From NCBI GenBank assembly GCA_947034895.1, contig OX344765.1:25425001-25489000 (forward strand): a stretch of 64,000 bases of DNA. The letters are read 5' to 3'. The position numbers and the translations under genes were made by a program. The stretch is from Rhytidiadelphus loreus (Eukaryota; Streptophyta; Bryopsida; Hypnales; Hylocomiaceae). The notes under the pieces are model-generated. The model was not told where the DNA came from. It worked only from the letters and a program-made list of their open reading frames with translations, and did not search any database. Below are positions 48,801 to 60,320 of this stretch, in pieces. Numbering within the stretch: position 1 is the first letter of the stretch; each line of letters starts with the position of its first letter.

Positions 48801-49920
48801 CATTGGCAACTGTGGTACGAGTACCTGAAGTCCTCTTCTTCATGAGAGCTTTGGGGTGCGACCATGAACTTTCTGCCATTGATGACGACGCCTTCCGCTT
48901 CGCCGGTGCTCGTTTAGGGTTAGCAACATCGCTAAGGGGTGGCAATTGCACTTCCTCGTGTGACTCCGATTGCACGGGAGTCTCCTCCGGTTCGGATTTG
49001 CGAGTGACCTTCGCTCTCGCAGTTCGCTTAATCTTCGGTTCTGGGAGTTCGACGTCCGATAATTGAGGTGGTGCGTAAGTGGGGTCTTCGTCGAGAACAC
49101 TAGATGTCGGCTTGTTCCTCGAAGACCGCCGCACTGGGAGCGCCACTATTGCTTCAATCCCCTCTTCAACAGACTTCGGAGCGTTTCGACGGGATTTTTT
49201 CTCAGGGACAGAATTCAATCCAGTTGCTAATTCCACGTCGCCTGTCGCATTCTCTACACAGACTATCTTCTCGACAGAGATTGCCTGTCCCACACCCTTG
49301 GGTTGGGTAACACGCTTCCCCAACGGGGCTCGTGATTGCGAAACAGGGGAAATTTCCTTCGGAACAGGACAACTGGGAAAATCGTCTACCTCAATAGATT
49401 TAAGGCTCGTTTCAATTCTATTACTCTTCCCCAGCAAGCTAAACCGACCTGCGCTAGCGAAGGAGCCTGCACTTACGGCATTGGAATCGCCATTCTCAAC
49501 AGCGTCGCTAGCCCTACCGTGTCGCTGCATTTTGATCGTAAACCCCAGAGGACTACGAGATACAACCTCTTGTTGCTTAGGGTTCAGGATTACAAGCTTC
49601 TGCAGCTTTCCACTTACATTTCCACTCTCAGTTCGTAAGAACTCCGGCTGCGAATTGACCGCAATCTCGGTCTCTCTTCTCGGCGCTGCGACCTCGTCCC
49701 GCAGACCACCGAATGCTTGCCCTGGACCGAGATTGCACTCGCTCCACGACCTAGAAACGAGTTTCCTTGCACCGATTCCGTGACCATTCGGAACACCCTG
49801 CCCTACTCTAACCTTCTTAAACATTTCTGGCTGCACATCAAGCACTCGCTTCCGCTGCGTTTTCAATATCTCCTTCTCAGCTCCCAATCCTTCTCCGCCC
49901 ACCAGTCTGTCTGCTTCCAT
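42821..49920 (-). CDS. RECQ5: RecQ-family DNA helicase, plant RECQ5 type (20 exons, 1184 aa)
   Basis: A 3'-5' DNA helicase of genome maintenance, expected in the nucleus. Exons in transcript order: 48,208-49,920; 47,645-47,764; 47,451-47,504; 47,054-47,166; 46,681-46,890; 46,495-46,573; 46,331-46,384; 46,112-46,186; 45,879-45,932; 45,589-45,633; 45,400-45,494; 45,056-45,185; 44,869-44,967; 44,706-44,761; 44,339-44,441; 44,032-44,160; 43,626-43,813; 43,458-43,482; 43,187-43,302; 42,821-42,917. They join to one 3555-base frame. Motifs: Walker A PTGAGKS (Lys566), DEAH (659-662), LTATAT (694-699), VATVAFGMGLDK, and QETGRAGRDG (from 839). The C-terminus (GRAVARIFHGLWSPAYP…KNHFWGRY) is the signature of plant RECQ5; no HRDC domain is seen. 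Intron 5 uses a GC donor. The N-terminal region before the helicase (about 540 residues, basic, low complexity) is long for the family. Exon 15 has two neighbouring acceptors. Confidence 0.95.
46574..46680 (-). other. GC-AG intron (RECQ5 intron 5)
   Basis: The donor reads CATAG|GCAAGT, the strong form typical of functional GC donors; the acceptor is TTCACAG. Using it restores the Arg-Arg-Lys-Asp-Leu-Leu frame of the helicase. No GT donor in the area gives a continuous frame. Confidence 0.85.
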
Positions 49921-50330
49921 GGTGAACGATCACAATTCAAGGTGGAAGATCACAAGCTCCCCCCATTCACTACTAAATCTGCAGAAACGAAGCTGAAAAA
50001 CAACGGTGAGCTCCCAAGATACTGAGATTGCAGAGTCGACGCACGATCTCGAATCAAATTGTGAGTGATGGGTTCGCTCGGAACTGAATTGAAAGCTTGA
50101 AGCCCTAATTGATCTGCGTGCTTGATGAGGATTCGATTCGGGGAATGATAAATTTGGGATCCAATTGCGACGGACGGAAGCTTCGGGTTTGGATTTGAAA
50201 TTGGCGGGAGAAACGGAGCGCGGGAACGGAGCTCGGGGGCTTGGAACCGTTCGGAGTAGTTTCGGCGGGATTGGGAGGTGACGTGGCGCTAAGTTATCTG
50301 TCAGTTACCGTGGGAACGAGCACTTCTTAC
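49921..50330 (-). promoter_or_regulatory. RECQ5 5' leader and upstream region
   Basis: Relatively GC-rich; partly duplicated at 36,437-36,660. No specific promoter element is identified. Confidence 0.4.
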
Positions 50331-51239
50331 TTTCGACCGCTTTTTAAAACCGACCACTTCAAATTCTTGCCTAAAATGTACTCCCGGTATTCATGAGAGT
50401 TTATGGTCGGTTGTAGAAATACCTATTTTCAGCACTTTGGAAATTATTAATTAATTCATATTGTATCCCAAAAATGTATTCTAAGAGAATCCTAAATTTC
50501 ATTCTTACTACCTACAAGCCTTCACAAAAAGATTTTCAATGTAATAATGGGAACCATGCTGAATTGTTTATTTGAGTTTAGGTGTAGATATTTTAGTGAA
50601 TGTTAGTGGAAAGAATAAAGATACCGTACCCGACTATAGCTACGAGGATATTTTATACTAAATAATTAATAAGTGGTGGATAAAGTGGATCAGCAATCAT
50701 TTCTAGAATCAATAAAAAATTCAATTTTTTAAAACTTTTCCAAGAAGCCAACACCTTTACTAAAAACATTTAATAGGGTGGCAAATTTATTATTCTAAGA
50801 TTTGCATATGTCCCATTCTAAAATTTGCGCAAAGTCCATTTTATAATAGTTCAACATTTGTAGCATTGATTAATTTGATTCTTGTCTCTCTCTCAACGTA
50901 ATTTCAAAAAATATTCAACCTTTGTTTTTTATTTAATTTTCGTCACCCTTGATAGCTAGGTACATTATATCTTTGGGATTGAATTCACTTAGCTAACACC
51001 ATTTGTAATATTAAGTGTAAAATTAGTGAGGTTGAATTTCTTTGGAATATCTGCTAATTTAATGTACCTCATTCTATTTCAAGTCAACATCTTTAACACT
51101 TTAATTTTTAACCATCTCCCCAAGTGGATGACAAATGTTTTTATAAGTGCACTTTGTCAAAATAAAACCCTAAAATTCCTTGACTATTTTCCACAAAAAG
51201 TTTTTAGAATCTCATAAGGAGAGATTTGAGGTCTCTAAA
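50331..51239. other. AT-rich intergenic DNA, no gene seen
   Basis: Only short chance frames. Confidence 0.5.
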
Positions 51240-51505
51240 AGAATTAGAAGAGATTTCAGGATTTTAAGGGCCGTTTCGGGGCCGTTCCCCCAGCAGTCAA
51301 AGAACGCCGCTGACAAAAAAAAAATTTGAAAAAAATAAAATAAAATAATTTAAGTCCTTGAAATGAGAAACAAAGTTTAATTTTTTTAATTTTTAATTAT
51401 TTTCGAAAAATCTGACTTGGCCGTCTCTCGGCTAGGTCAGCACAGGCCGGGAACGGCGGTTCTCGGGGGGGTCGAGTTGGGAACTTGCAGCCCTCCCCAA
51501 GAGCC
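51240..51505 (+). repeat. Dispersed repeat family R1, copy 2
   Basis: Same block order as at 8930-9205 and 63,012-63,281: GGGCCGTTTCGGGGCCG, GAAATGAGAAACAAAGTTTA, CTGACTTGGCCGTCTC, GGCTAGGTCAGCACAG, GGGAACTTGCAGCCC. This is the most GC-rich copy. Confidence 0.75.
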
Positions 51506-54500
51506 AAAACACATGTAATGAGTGTCCGGCCATGGTTCCCCGTGCTGTGAAAGAATTTAATTAGTGGAAATTTTTTTTGCCCATTTTATCAAATAGATTG
51601 TGAGATTATTATATTTTGAATTAGAAGGAAATAAATTTGGGCCCTATCCAACAAGGTTCACTTAGCTTGACTCAAATTTGTAGACCTATCTAACAAGGTT
51701 TACTTAGCTTGATTCAAATTTGTGGAGAAAGAGGCACATCCATCTTTAGGAATTTGGACCATTGGATAGGTAGTTGTGTTAGTTACTAGCATGCCAATTT
51801 TTAAAGATAATGAATGTCTTTAATATACTCATAATCATCTTGCACCAAGATAATATCCAAAAAAACCCACTACATAAGCAAATTTTTAATTTTTTTGAAC
51901 AATTGATTTTTTTTAAATCGAAATACCAACAATCAATTCAAAGATTTTCATATCTAAATCAAGTATACATACAAAAACACAAAAATCTCATAAATTTATA
52001 GTAGAATTTGAGTTGATGGTTCTAAAATTGATCAAAAATTGTCATTCTTAGTGCATTGGACAAATATTGAGATTTTATTTTCATTTTCAACCATACAACC
52101 ATTTCATGTTTTTAGAAGCTTCTAAGAGATTGTTTCAACCTAATTCCCCATGTTGTGAACCACAGTTGGATAGTCTGATTATTTAATAAAAAATTAATTA
52201 TTAAAAATATATATAATTGAAAATTAGAACATATTAAAAAACATATTACAATATTAATTAATTAATATTATTCGATGTAGTAGTCTCTCTACCACGTCAA
52301 ACTACTAGTTTAACAATGTTTCCATAGTCAGGGAACTATGGAGAACTCATGATCTCCCAAAGGCTCCAAAAAAACATGTAATGGTTTTCCTATACTTTTG
52401 AGATAATGTGTGGAAAAATTTCAGCCCAATCAGCTTCATAGATTGCAAGATATAAGTGTTACTGAAAAGATTCATAGCTTCATAACTTCAGTGCTTGCAC
52501 TTACTATTAGCACATTGCCTAAACTACCCCTAAACTTTCAAGCCATATACCTTTTGATTTGGACATTTGATTAGAAAAGATCTTTTATTTTTCCAAAGCT
52601 AAAACTTGTGTGTATCTAAGGTGAAAAATTCACTTTTGTCCATTCAAAAACAACTTTGTAAGTGTGGATATACCTATTGGAGCCTTCAAAAAGCTCTATG
52701 GGAGCTTATTGCCACATTAAGGTTAATATGCATTGAGGAACTTCAAGTTAAATTATATGATATATCAATGGAAAGTAGAAAAGATGCTCTTCAAAAATCA
52801 ACGATAAGCATACATTTTGAAGAAGAGTCTAGTAGTATGTGTAAGTGTTTATATTTTAGAATGAACATCCATTTGAGGTCCCATATTAGATTTAAAATTT
52901 AAAATATTATTTTTTGTAAAAAATAATACATGTTATACTTGTAGTATTGGTTTAGGATTTGGTGTCCCTTTCGAGTTTCTATTTTTTTCTAAAGATAGTT
53001 GAACCATTTCCAACAAACACCTCATTCATGTACTATAAACCTCTATTGTGAAAATGTCGTTCATTTTGAGAGAGGATTATTTCCCGTAATCTCCTCTTGG
53101 CACGTGAAATTTGTGTAATTAGTAATTACAAATTTTTCATTTATCGATCACATATTTCATCTATTTCTAAACATGAGTTTATGTTGGGCAATCTCCTCAT
53201 TGTTGGAAATTTTGGAAATAAGTAGGCATTCCTTGTCAAGCTTTGCCAGCCTTGTCAACCTATTTTTTTTTAGAATTCCCTATGCCTCGGTGATTACCTT
53301 ATACTTTGACACTAGAAATCTGAAATACATTAGTTTCATCAATTTGGAGCTACCCATCCCTTCACTTCATATTTTTGTTTCCCAAACACCTAGAGAGAGA
53401 AGAAGCTCCAACCTAAAATGGCATACTTAAAGAGTCTATTTGCTAAAAACTAATACCACACCCACAATTTGCCAACTTCTCAATTGAACCCCTAAAACAC
53501 TCATATGGTTGTTTTTTTGGCCTTAGATAGATAAAAACAATTTTTCATGTAATTACTAGAGGGAGTTGCTTTAACACATTTTGGAAGGGTGGCGTTGGAA
53601 ATTTTTTCCATTGTCATATTATTGATTTTCTTACAAAAGATATGCGCAATCCATTAATCATCTTGTAGATTATTTGGACAGCTTCTAGCTCCTTGTTCTA
53701 AATTCTACCAATAAAAGAAAATCAAGTTAAAGTCAGATCAACAATGCAGTCTCTACAGGAGATACAAAGCTTAGTTAGGCAATCCATTCCAATCAGAAAA
53801 TCAATCCAAAACATTCGAAAAACTTTCAAAAAAATGCCCATTGTCTCCCTTGTTTCTGTAAATACAGTTTATCCATGTATTCATTAACTTCGAGTCCAGA
53901 TTTTTTATTTTTTATTTTTTTTCCCTTTCCCACAGCAAATGAAACGGAATTTCATTGCAAGAACCGAAGATAAAATATGATACACTGAGACCTGTCAACC
54001 GCAAGTGGGTCTGGCAGATGAGGAGCTTCGAGTCCTGAAGCACAATTAACTCCCGTTGTGCGAAAGTCAATATCACTAGGCTACAGAACTCACCAGTTTC
54101 TCCGAAGCAACGTGAAGAACCAAAAATTCAATGTGTTTCACAATTTCATAATAATAATAATAAACAAACTCTGATATAAAGATCATCATGAATGAAGAGT
54201 CTGTGGGGGGAGTTGTTCAACTAGCCATGCCTTTAAGTAAGCTGCCTGGGTAGACAAGAGTGTCCTTGCTACCTCCTTTTTTAGTCTACAGGAGGTACGA
54301 TAGTTCATTATTTTACAACAACAGAGTTAATCCTGAAGTGTGTGCAACGAGGGACCATGATTGAGCCGGAGTTTGAGAAAAGCACAGGACGAAGGACGAA
54401 GCTCCTTGAAGCACCCAAACTCGGGTGTGATGGAGTTTGGTACTGTTTTTTTTGGGTACTAAGCTTACTCCTAGTTAACCCTTGAACGTTTGTCCAGTGA

Positions 54501-54588
54501 TTGTGGAAATCATCCCTTTCAGCATTGCATGCCACATCATCTACTCCAAAAAACAAAATCAAAAGTGCCTCATTGGAGGTCAATCTAT
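51506..54588. other. Gene-poor AT-rich DNA
   Basis: No supported gene. The 98-codon frame at 52,606-52,902 and the 85-codon frame at 53,173-53,430 show no recognisable features. A short (ATA)n run lies near 54,148-54,163. Confidence 0.5.
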
Positions 54589-55113
54589 CTATCTTAGTGT
54601 GCATGATTTATCCTTGTCATTCATCGGCCGAGAAATGGCAGCAGTGTCGTTTTTACTTCCTCTGACACCCCTCATGAATAGAAACTGGGGTTCGCTGTAA
54701 GAATAACTCGAGAAATAACAATAGCAAAGCGCGTCATCAGATCTTTCTTTTAATGTTTTAAAAATCTTCTCCGAGCCAGGCCTCGGAAATCCTACCACTC
54801 CGGACCGCCGAGCATGCAAATCCAACGCCACTCTCATAGCCCTTCCAAGGTAATCCAAAATGCCACCTTCATAGCCCTTCCAAGCACCGACTTTCTGTAG
54901 CCATTGATCAATCACCCACATCTTGAGGGCGGACCAACTGAGATTCTCAGGTACTGTAAGATAGATCCAAAGCAACCCAACGTAAGGTACGGTACTAGCT
55001 AGAGATCGACCATACAGTACATTCGACTCTTCATTCACCATGCAGGCGAACTTCATTTGAATTTGTGCAAAGTGTGAATGTAATCTATTGACATTTCGTT
55101 TTCGGCTTGGCAA
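54589..55113 (-). CDS. Hypothetical protein, 174 aa, uncertain
   Basis: An uninterrupted frame of 174 codons with a basic start (MPSRKRNVNR) and a central Trp-rich part (SALKMWVIDQWLQKVGAWKG). I recognise no family. There are no signal or membrane segments beyond one weak hydrophobic stretch (YVGLLWIYLTV). The length is unusual for chance in this AT-rich neighbourhood, and base composition is balanced, but no splice pattern or neighbour supports it. It could be a fragment of an older gene. Confidence 0.3.
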   Translation of the reverse strand: MPSRKRNVNRLHSHFAQIQMKFACMVNEESNVLYGRSLASTVPYVGLLWIYLTVPENLSWSALKMWVIDQWLQKVGAWKGYEGGILDYLGRAMRVALDLHARRSGVVGFPRPGSEKIFKTLKERSDDALCYCYFSSYSYSEPQFLFMRGVRGSKNDTAAISRPMNDKDKSCTLR

Positions 55114-56099
55114 TTGATCTTCACTTTACCACAACATCAATGACCGAACTTTGAGATGGTGCAGCAAGTTTCTCGATTGCTGTAGGGTAAAGGTTCCAGG
55201 TTCACCGGCCTAAGTTATCCCTTCCTGTATGGTGCATAGAGACTTCAGGTGGGTTTACCCAGTAGGTTAATTAACGTTACTTACTGATCGCATGTATGAC
55301 ACAACTGCCACAGTGCCACACACTTCTTCCCGACTCAGGAAAATCGATCACTCAAATCTGTCACATCCCAACACTTTGAAAACATTAATGACGAACGCCA
55401 TCCTTGCAGCAGAAAATGCCAAAGCGATAAATAATACTCCGGGTTAACAATTCAACGGCCTCTGACATCCCCAACTACTCCGCTACTTGCAATAATACCG
55501 TATAGTCGGTACCGATTGTACAGTAGCACCGATCTCGTCAGGCCACAACTAGCTGCACTATTGATTAATTGCACGTGGGACCCCTCTTCCCACTTGCATT
55601 GCAGGAATGCAGGCGCCCCCCAGCCTCGCTACCGATTACACAACTTACCGCCGCATTTGGACTTTCTTGCTACAGGCACTGACGCTGCCACAAGAACTGC
55701 GTGTCCACACTTGGTACGTATGTGAATGTATGTGAGTATGTGTGAGTATGTGCGAGGTTCACTCAGCAGCTTATCTTCGCAGGTTGAGGTCTTGTCGTCC
55801 TGTCTTAGCTATGCAACACTGGGCGGGTTGTGCTTGTATGTTATGCGTCGATCCGTCACCCTCGCTGCAAGCTCGCTAGCTGTTGCCAAGTTTATGATCG
55901 ACAGATCTGCAGCTAGTTCCGGTGTTTAGTGCAGATAGCTAGAAACTGCAAGTTCATCGGATGATCCAAAGTGGAGTAGTGAGAGGAATAGCAGCGCTTG
56001 CTAGCTTATCCATACGAGTTTCGGGTATTGTGAAATATTGAGACTAGGTGTTGCGCAAAGCGAGAGAGTACGTGATAGGATCGATCTGTAGTTGCAGCC
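55114..56099 (+). promoter_or_regulatory. Upstream region of the four-helix membrane protein gene
   Basis: No gene of its own. Includes a short tandem repeat of GTATGTGA/GAGTATGT units at about 55,716-55,755. Promoter role is inferred from position only. Confidence 0.3.
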
Positions 56100-56612
56100 A
56101 TGTACAATCCAACTGCGCAGACGCAGCGGCGATGCGCGTGCACGCTGCCTTTCTCCCTCCACCTGACGGTGATGATCCTGGGCATTGTTGGTGTGATCCT
56201 GGGCATCGTGATCGTGGCGGTCCACTTCCATATTGCCGACTTCTGGCCCCTGATTTCCGGCGCCTTGGCGTTCGCCTCGGGTCTGCAGGGTCTGTTGGTG
56301 CACAATGACCCCGGTAGTAGATGCTACAACTGTCATGCTATCCTGGCGTTGATCAACCTCATCAACTTGGCCGTCTTCGGAGTGGCGTGTTTGTTTCTCA
56401 TCAGCCCGTTTTGGGTGATCTGGGCGATCGCGGCGTTCGCCATGGAGCTTTGGATCACCATCGCCTCGTTTTGTTGCAATAAAGGAGGGGCGTCGAGGGC
56501 GTCCATGGAGTTGCCGACGGCGCAGCCGAATGCGGTGCATGTGGTGCAAGGGCATCCGGCGAATGGTGGATTTGAGTCTCAGGGTGGATTCAAGCAACCT
56601 TACATGCCTTAA
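56100..56612 (+). CDS. Small four-helix membrane protein, 170 aa
   Basis: A single uninterrupted frame with local GC bias at third positions and an ATG in fair context. Four hydrophobic segments are visible at about residues 21-43 (start LHLTVMILGIVGVILGIVIV), 46-67, 79-101 and 104-127. They are followed by a soluble tail rich in Gly, Pro and Gln that ends QGGFKQPYMP. Cysteines flank the membrane segments (RRCAC near the start; SRCYNCH before helix 3; FCCNK after helix 4). The layout is that of a tetraspan protein, as in MARVEL- or CASP-like families, but no diagnostic motif of those families is present, so function is not assigned. Both termini are predicted on the same side of the membrane. 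Confidence 0.7.
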   Translation: MYNPTAQTQRRCACTLPFSLHLTVMILGIVGVILGIVIVAVHFHIADFWPLISGALAFASGLQGLLVHNDPGSRCYNCHAILALINLINLAVFGVACLFLISPFWVIWAIAAFAMELWITIASFCCNKGGASRASMELPTAQPNAVHVVQGHPANGGFESQGGFKQPYMP

Positions 56613-58840
56613 AAAATATATGGCACTAGTATGAGGGCGCCTTGAATGGCATTTGTGTGGGGAGCAGGTTTAGAACTACTGACACTGGGATATTTGTTGT
56701 GAGGACCGTGTGGTTGCAACGCGTTGAAACGATGTTCATGTTTTTGGAACAAGTTAGAATGGCAGTTGTGAGGTATGGTCATTTTCGTTGAAATAGCATG
56801 TTTCACAACGCCAAAATCGTGAGTTTCATGTAGCTGAAGTAACGCTAGGACGGGTGTAGATCTGAGGCACCAGATGGGAACGTGAAAACATGCTGAATAC
56901 TTGAGATTTTGCCATTTCAATGAACATGACGATATGTTGTAAGCTAGAACTGTGTCGTCCTCTGTTCGGGTCTAGAGATCAGTTCCTTACTAGGTTACGT
57001 TTGTATAATGACACAATCCGGTCTTCGCATCGAGGAGTGGCGCTCAGTGATGAGCTGTCTTTGTAGATTTCCAATTCGTTCATGAATATTAGATCAGTCC
57101 GGCATTGCTGCACTGCAATGTGCGTGCCAATGTTGTCGATTAATTATTGTCGATTTGAAGTAATCAAATGATGTTGGTGTGCGGCTGGATCTATGGCTTT
57201 GTTGATTGCGGTGCACTGGTGCTTGTCTTTCTTGCCGCATTGGTATCAATTTGGGTGTAAAGGAAATGATGGAGTCTGGGGACAAGAATTTTCGTTGCTG
57301 ACTGTCAAACAACGGAGACGACGAATCCTGCAGGTTTTGACAAATGCCGGCATTGATTACTTCTTGCTTTACAATCCGCCATGGTTGCAATATCCGTAGC
57401 TTGTGTATGGTGATACCATATGTACAGTGTTCTCCTGTGCTTGGATCGATCGAGTGAGGGAGTCCACCGTTCGCAGAAGTTTGGCAATTTTATCAACAGC
57501 TGTTCGACAATGATTTGGAACTTGTGAAGTGTAATCGCATAGCCGTCTGCTTTTCTATGAGTGTATGGCACATCATCTTTTTGGGCTCAACCTGTATTGC
57601 ACTGTTTGCACTCTTGCTATTTTTGTCATTGGCGATACTAGGTTGAGTATATATTGTGTGTGCACAATGGCTTGTGATGGGCACATATCAGGACTAGGCA
57701 ATTGCAAAGCAAGACAAGTAATTGCCGTTTAGGACCTACCAAAACGTGGGCAGTGTGGTTGGTATTGATGTGAGATTGTTTTTATGACTTGGCGTGCTTT
57801 GCAATTACTGAACATAATTTCAATGAAGGAGAGTTCAGCAATTTGACTTCTTTGAGTGTGCAAGATTGTAATATTAACTAACGACAAGATTATTCTCAAA
57901 AGAATATCAGAAGTGAGATTATGTGGTTTGTTAGTGTATGTCCTAGGTAAGTTTGCCTGGGATTAATTCATGAATAGATGCATAGGATGGTGAAAAGATA
58001 GGTGAGACCTACATTAAAGGAGGTAAATCTGCACTCACTAAATTAATATTGGTCAGTAGTAGTAGAAACTTATGTTAAATTTCTCTCATTCGTAGACCAA
58101 TGAAATTTCTACTTTACAACACCTTGTTGAAAAATTGCACACGCAACAAGCATTATTAGTCTTAATTTACCTCTCCTTAACCAATCTAACATGTAACGAC
58201 AATGAAACTCTCCTACATTGAAATTATAACTACTATCCCTTCAAAAAATCCCCACCTGCACAACAAAAGGGAGCCCTCTCATGCAGCAACTGCTTGTTTA
58301 CGACTTGAATTTCCTTTTCTCAAAGAATCTGTCGCAACAAAGTATTTGATCTAGATCACATTCTGGTTTGATTTGAGACGAATGCAATGAATAATGGCCA
58401 CACTAGCATTTTGTACAGAACTTTGAAAGTTCAACTGCTTTCAGGATCAACGTATTCCTTTGCGTGTAACTAACACTGCTATTGATTTTGAACCAACAAA
58501 ACTGAACATAAAACGATCTGGGACACTTGGCAAAGAATGCGCTTAGTAAAAAAATAACACACAGCCACCTCCGCTTCTCGGAGGCATATGCATTGGAACC
58601 ATGTACCCAATAAAATACACCCGAACGCACAAAGAACATTCTTGAACACCTAAGCCTGAACACCCTCACCAGAAGGAATCAAGCTATGATTTCCGGGGTT
58701 GCCACTCCCATGTAATGATTGAGAGTTTGCTGAGACATTACATCTAGATTCCTTCTGCAAACAATGAGGTGAACCATTCTAAAATTTAGCCGATACTGAT
58801 CAGTCGGACAGCAAACCGAAACGGAGAGAAACCTCAGATC
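56613..58840. other. 3' flank and intergenic DNA, no further gene
   Basis: The first several hundred bases are likely 3'UTR of the membrane protein gene. Short frames after 57,000 show no features. Confidence 0.5.
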
Positions 58841-58882
58841 TGTGACATGGAAAGAGTACACAAGTGTTCACGAGTACCACTC

Positions 58883-59160
58883 GAGAATCCACCGACATCC
58901 ACTGGAGAACGCACCGACGTGCACCGGACAATACACCGACATCCACCAGAAAATTCTCCGACACGAAACAGAGATTTCATGGACACGCACCAGAGAATGC
59001 ACGGACATGCACCGGAGAATTCGCGGACATGAGATGGAGAAATCACGGACAGTCATCGAAGAATTCACCGATACGTACTGGAGAATTCATGGACATTCAC
59101 TGAAGAATTCAACGACGTGCACCAGAGAATTTACCGGAGAATTATATCGACATTCAACGA
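58883..59160. repeat. 22-bp minisatellite, about 12 diverged units, running into the DUF1697 stop codon
   Basis: Units resemble GAGAATGCACGGACATGCACCG with many substitutions, all near 22 bases. The last recognisable unit (ATTCAACGAAGAAG) overlaps the last codons and stop of the DUF1697 gene on the minus strand (59,154-59,165). Confidence 0.88.
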
Positions 59161-59865
59161 AGAAGGGCGAGAATCTTCTGCACCGTGTTCCAGTTGCGCG
59201 TGGTCACGGGGCTATCGAACTGCTTCCAGAAAGATTTCGGCACCACCGTTTTGAGCCACCCCGCCGGCATCCACTGATACACAGCCTCCTCCCCAATCTC
59301 CAGCACTTCCAAGCCGAGCTCACTCGCCTCTGGCCTTGCCAAATCCTCCGGAACCCTAGCCACGAACGACACGAAAGACTTCGACCCGTCCGTCGCCACC
59401 TCCACCAACGGATTCGCCTCCGCGATGGCGACGAAACGGCTCCCAGTGAGGACCACCACGCTCGATTGCACCCCCGTCGCCTTCAACACCGCCGCTTCCA
59501 CACACGCACCAGCGTCCGCGTCCAGTTGCGCCTCCTCGGAATTGAAGACGACGTTGCCGCTCCGCAACACTGTCTTCACGTCGCTGTACCCTAGCTCCTC
59601 GAAGCAGCGCGCGAGGATTACCATGGGGACCTGCTTCGCACTCCCCACGTTGATTCCACGCAGTAGCGCCACATGCTTGACCTAATTTGTCAACCTCCTC
59701 ATCAATCTAATTTTTAAAGAAATGGAATGTGTTGAATTCCGCGCGACGGAAAGTGCATACCTGAGATTTGGCTGGAGAGTTCTGTCTGGTATCCGGATCG
59801 TGCTTCCGCTTCGCCGGTTTCGCAGGGGATGCCGTGTCTCGCCCTCTCTTGCGACGAGGAGGCAT
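59154..59865 (-). CDS. DUF1697 family protein (2 exons, 210 aa)
   Basis: Exon 1 is 59,761-59,865 and exon 2 is 59,154-59,681, joined GT-AG in frame. The exon 2 product starts VKHVALLRGINVG and has the DUF1697 hallmarks: LLRGINVG, a CFEELGYSDVKTVLRSGNVVF segment, and a late FWKQFDSPVTTRNWNTVQKI motif. DUF1697 proteins are widespread in bacteria and present in plants; their biochemical role is unknown. Exon 1 adds a strongly basic leader (MPPRRKRGRDTASPAKPAKR) that looks like a nuclear localisation signal. Bacterial members lack such an extension. The gene stops inside a 22-bp minisatellite, so its 3'UTR is repetitive. It lies 455 bases downstream of the metacaspase gene on the same strand. Confidence 0.9.
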
Positions 59866-60320
59866 TGCTTTTGAGAAAGTTCTGGTTGCTCCAAGAGTTG
59901 CAAACGAATCGTCAGAGTGCACACAAAAGGTATAGAGATCGAATGAAAAATTTCATTGGGGGTAAGATAGGATACGATTCCTGCTATTCAGTCAAGCTTC
60001 TCTGTCACGCTTCTTACTGCAGCTCACAAAACCCTTTCGAGATGCACTTTCGAAATGCTTTGATTGGGGGTAAGGTGGCCTCCGACTCCTGCTCTTCAAG
60101 TCAAGCTGCTCTCCGTAGCCGAGCTCAACGACAGTGCAATCACGACAGCATGTTGTTCTTCTAAAGACACAATCAGAATCGCAACGTTTTTATTTTACTT
60201 TCAACAACTTATACACATGTTCCACGCAGAAACGAACCAACTAACTTCGCGGTTCCGGAACAGGAATATTCAACACAGAAGTACGTGCTTTCATCCCCTC
60301 ATCGTACGTTAATTCACATG
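59866..60320. other. Spacer between metacaspase and DUF1697 genes
   Basis: Likely holds the metacaspase 3'UTR and the DUF1697 promoter. Two short stretches around GGGGGTAAG…GA[T/C]TCCTGCT (59,957 and 60,065) are similar to each other, a small internal duplication. Confidence 0.45.

Noticed and set aside
54474..54490. A TTAA-family element start (TTAACCCTTGAACG)
   Set aside because: No matching GGGTTAA end or family interior was found nearby; possibly chance.
58842..59594. A 250-codon plus-strand gene
   Set aside because: It consists of minisatellite units followed by the antisense of the DUF1697 coding sequence, which carries clear family motifs on the minus strand.
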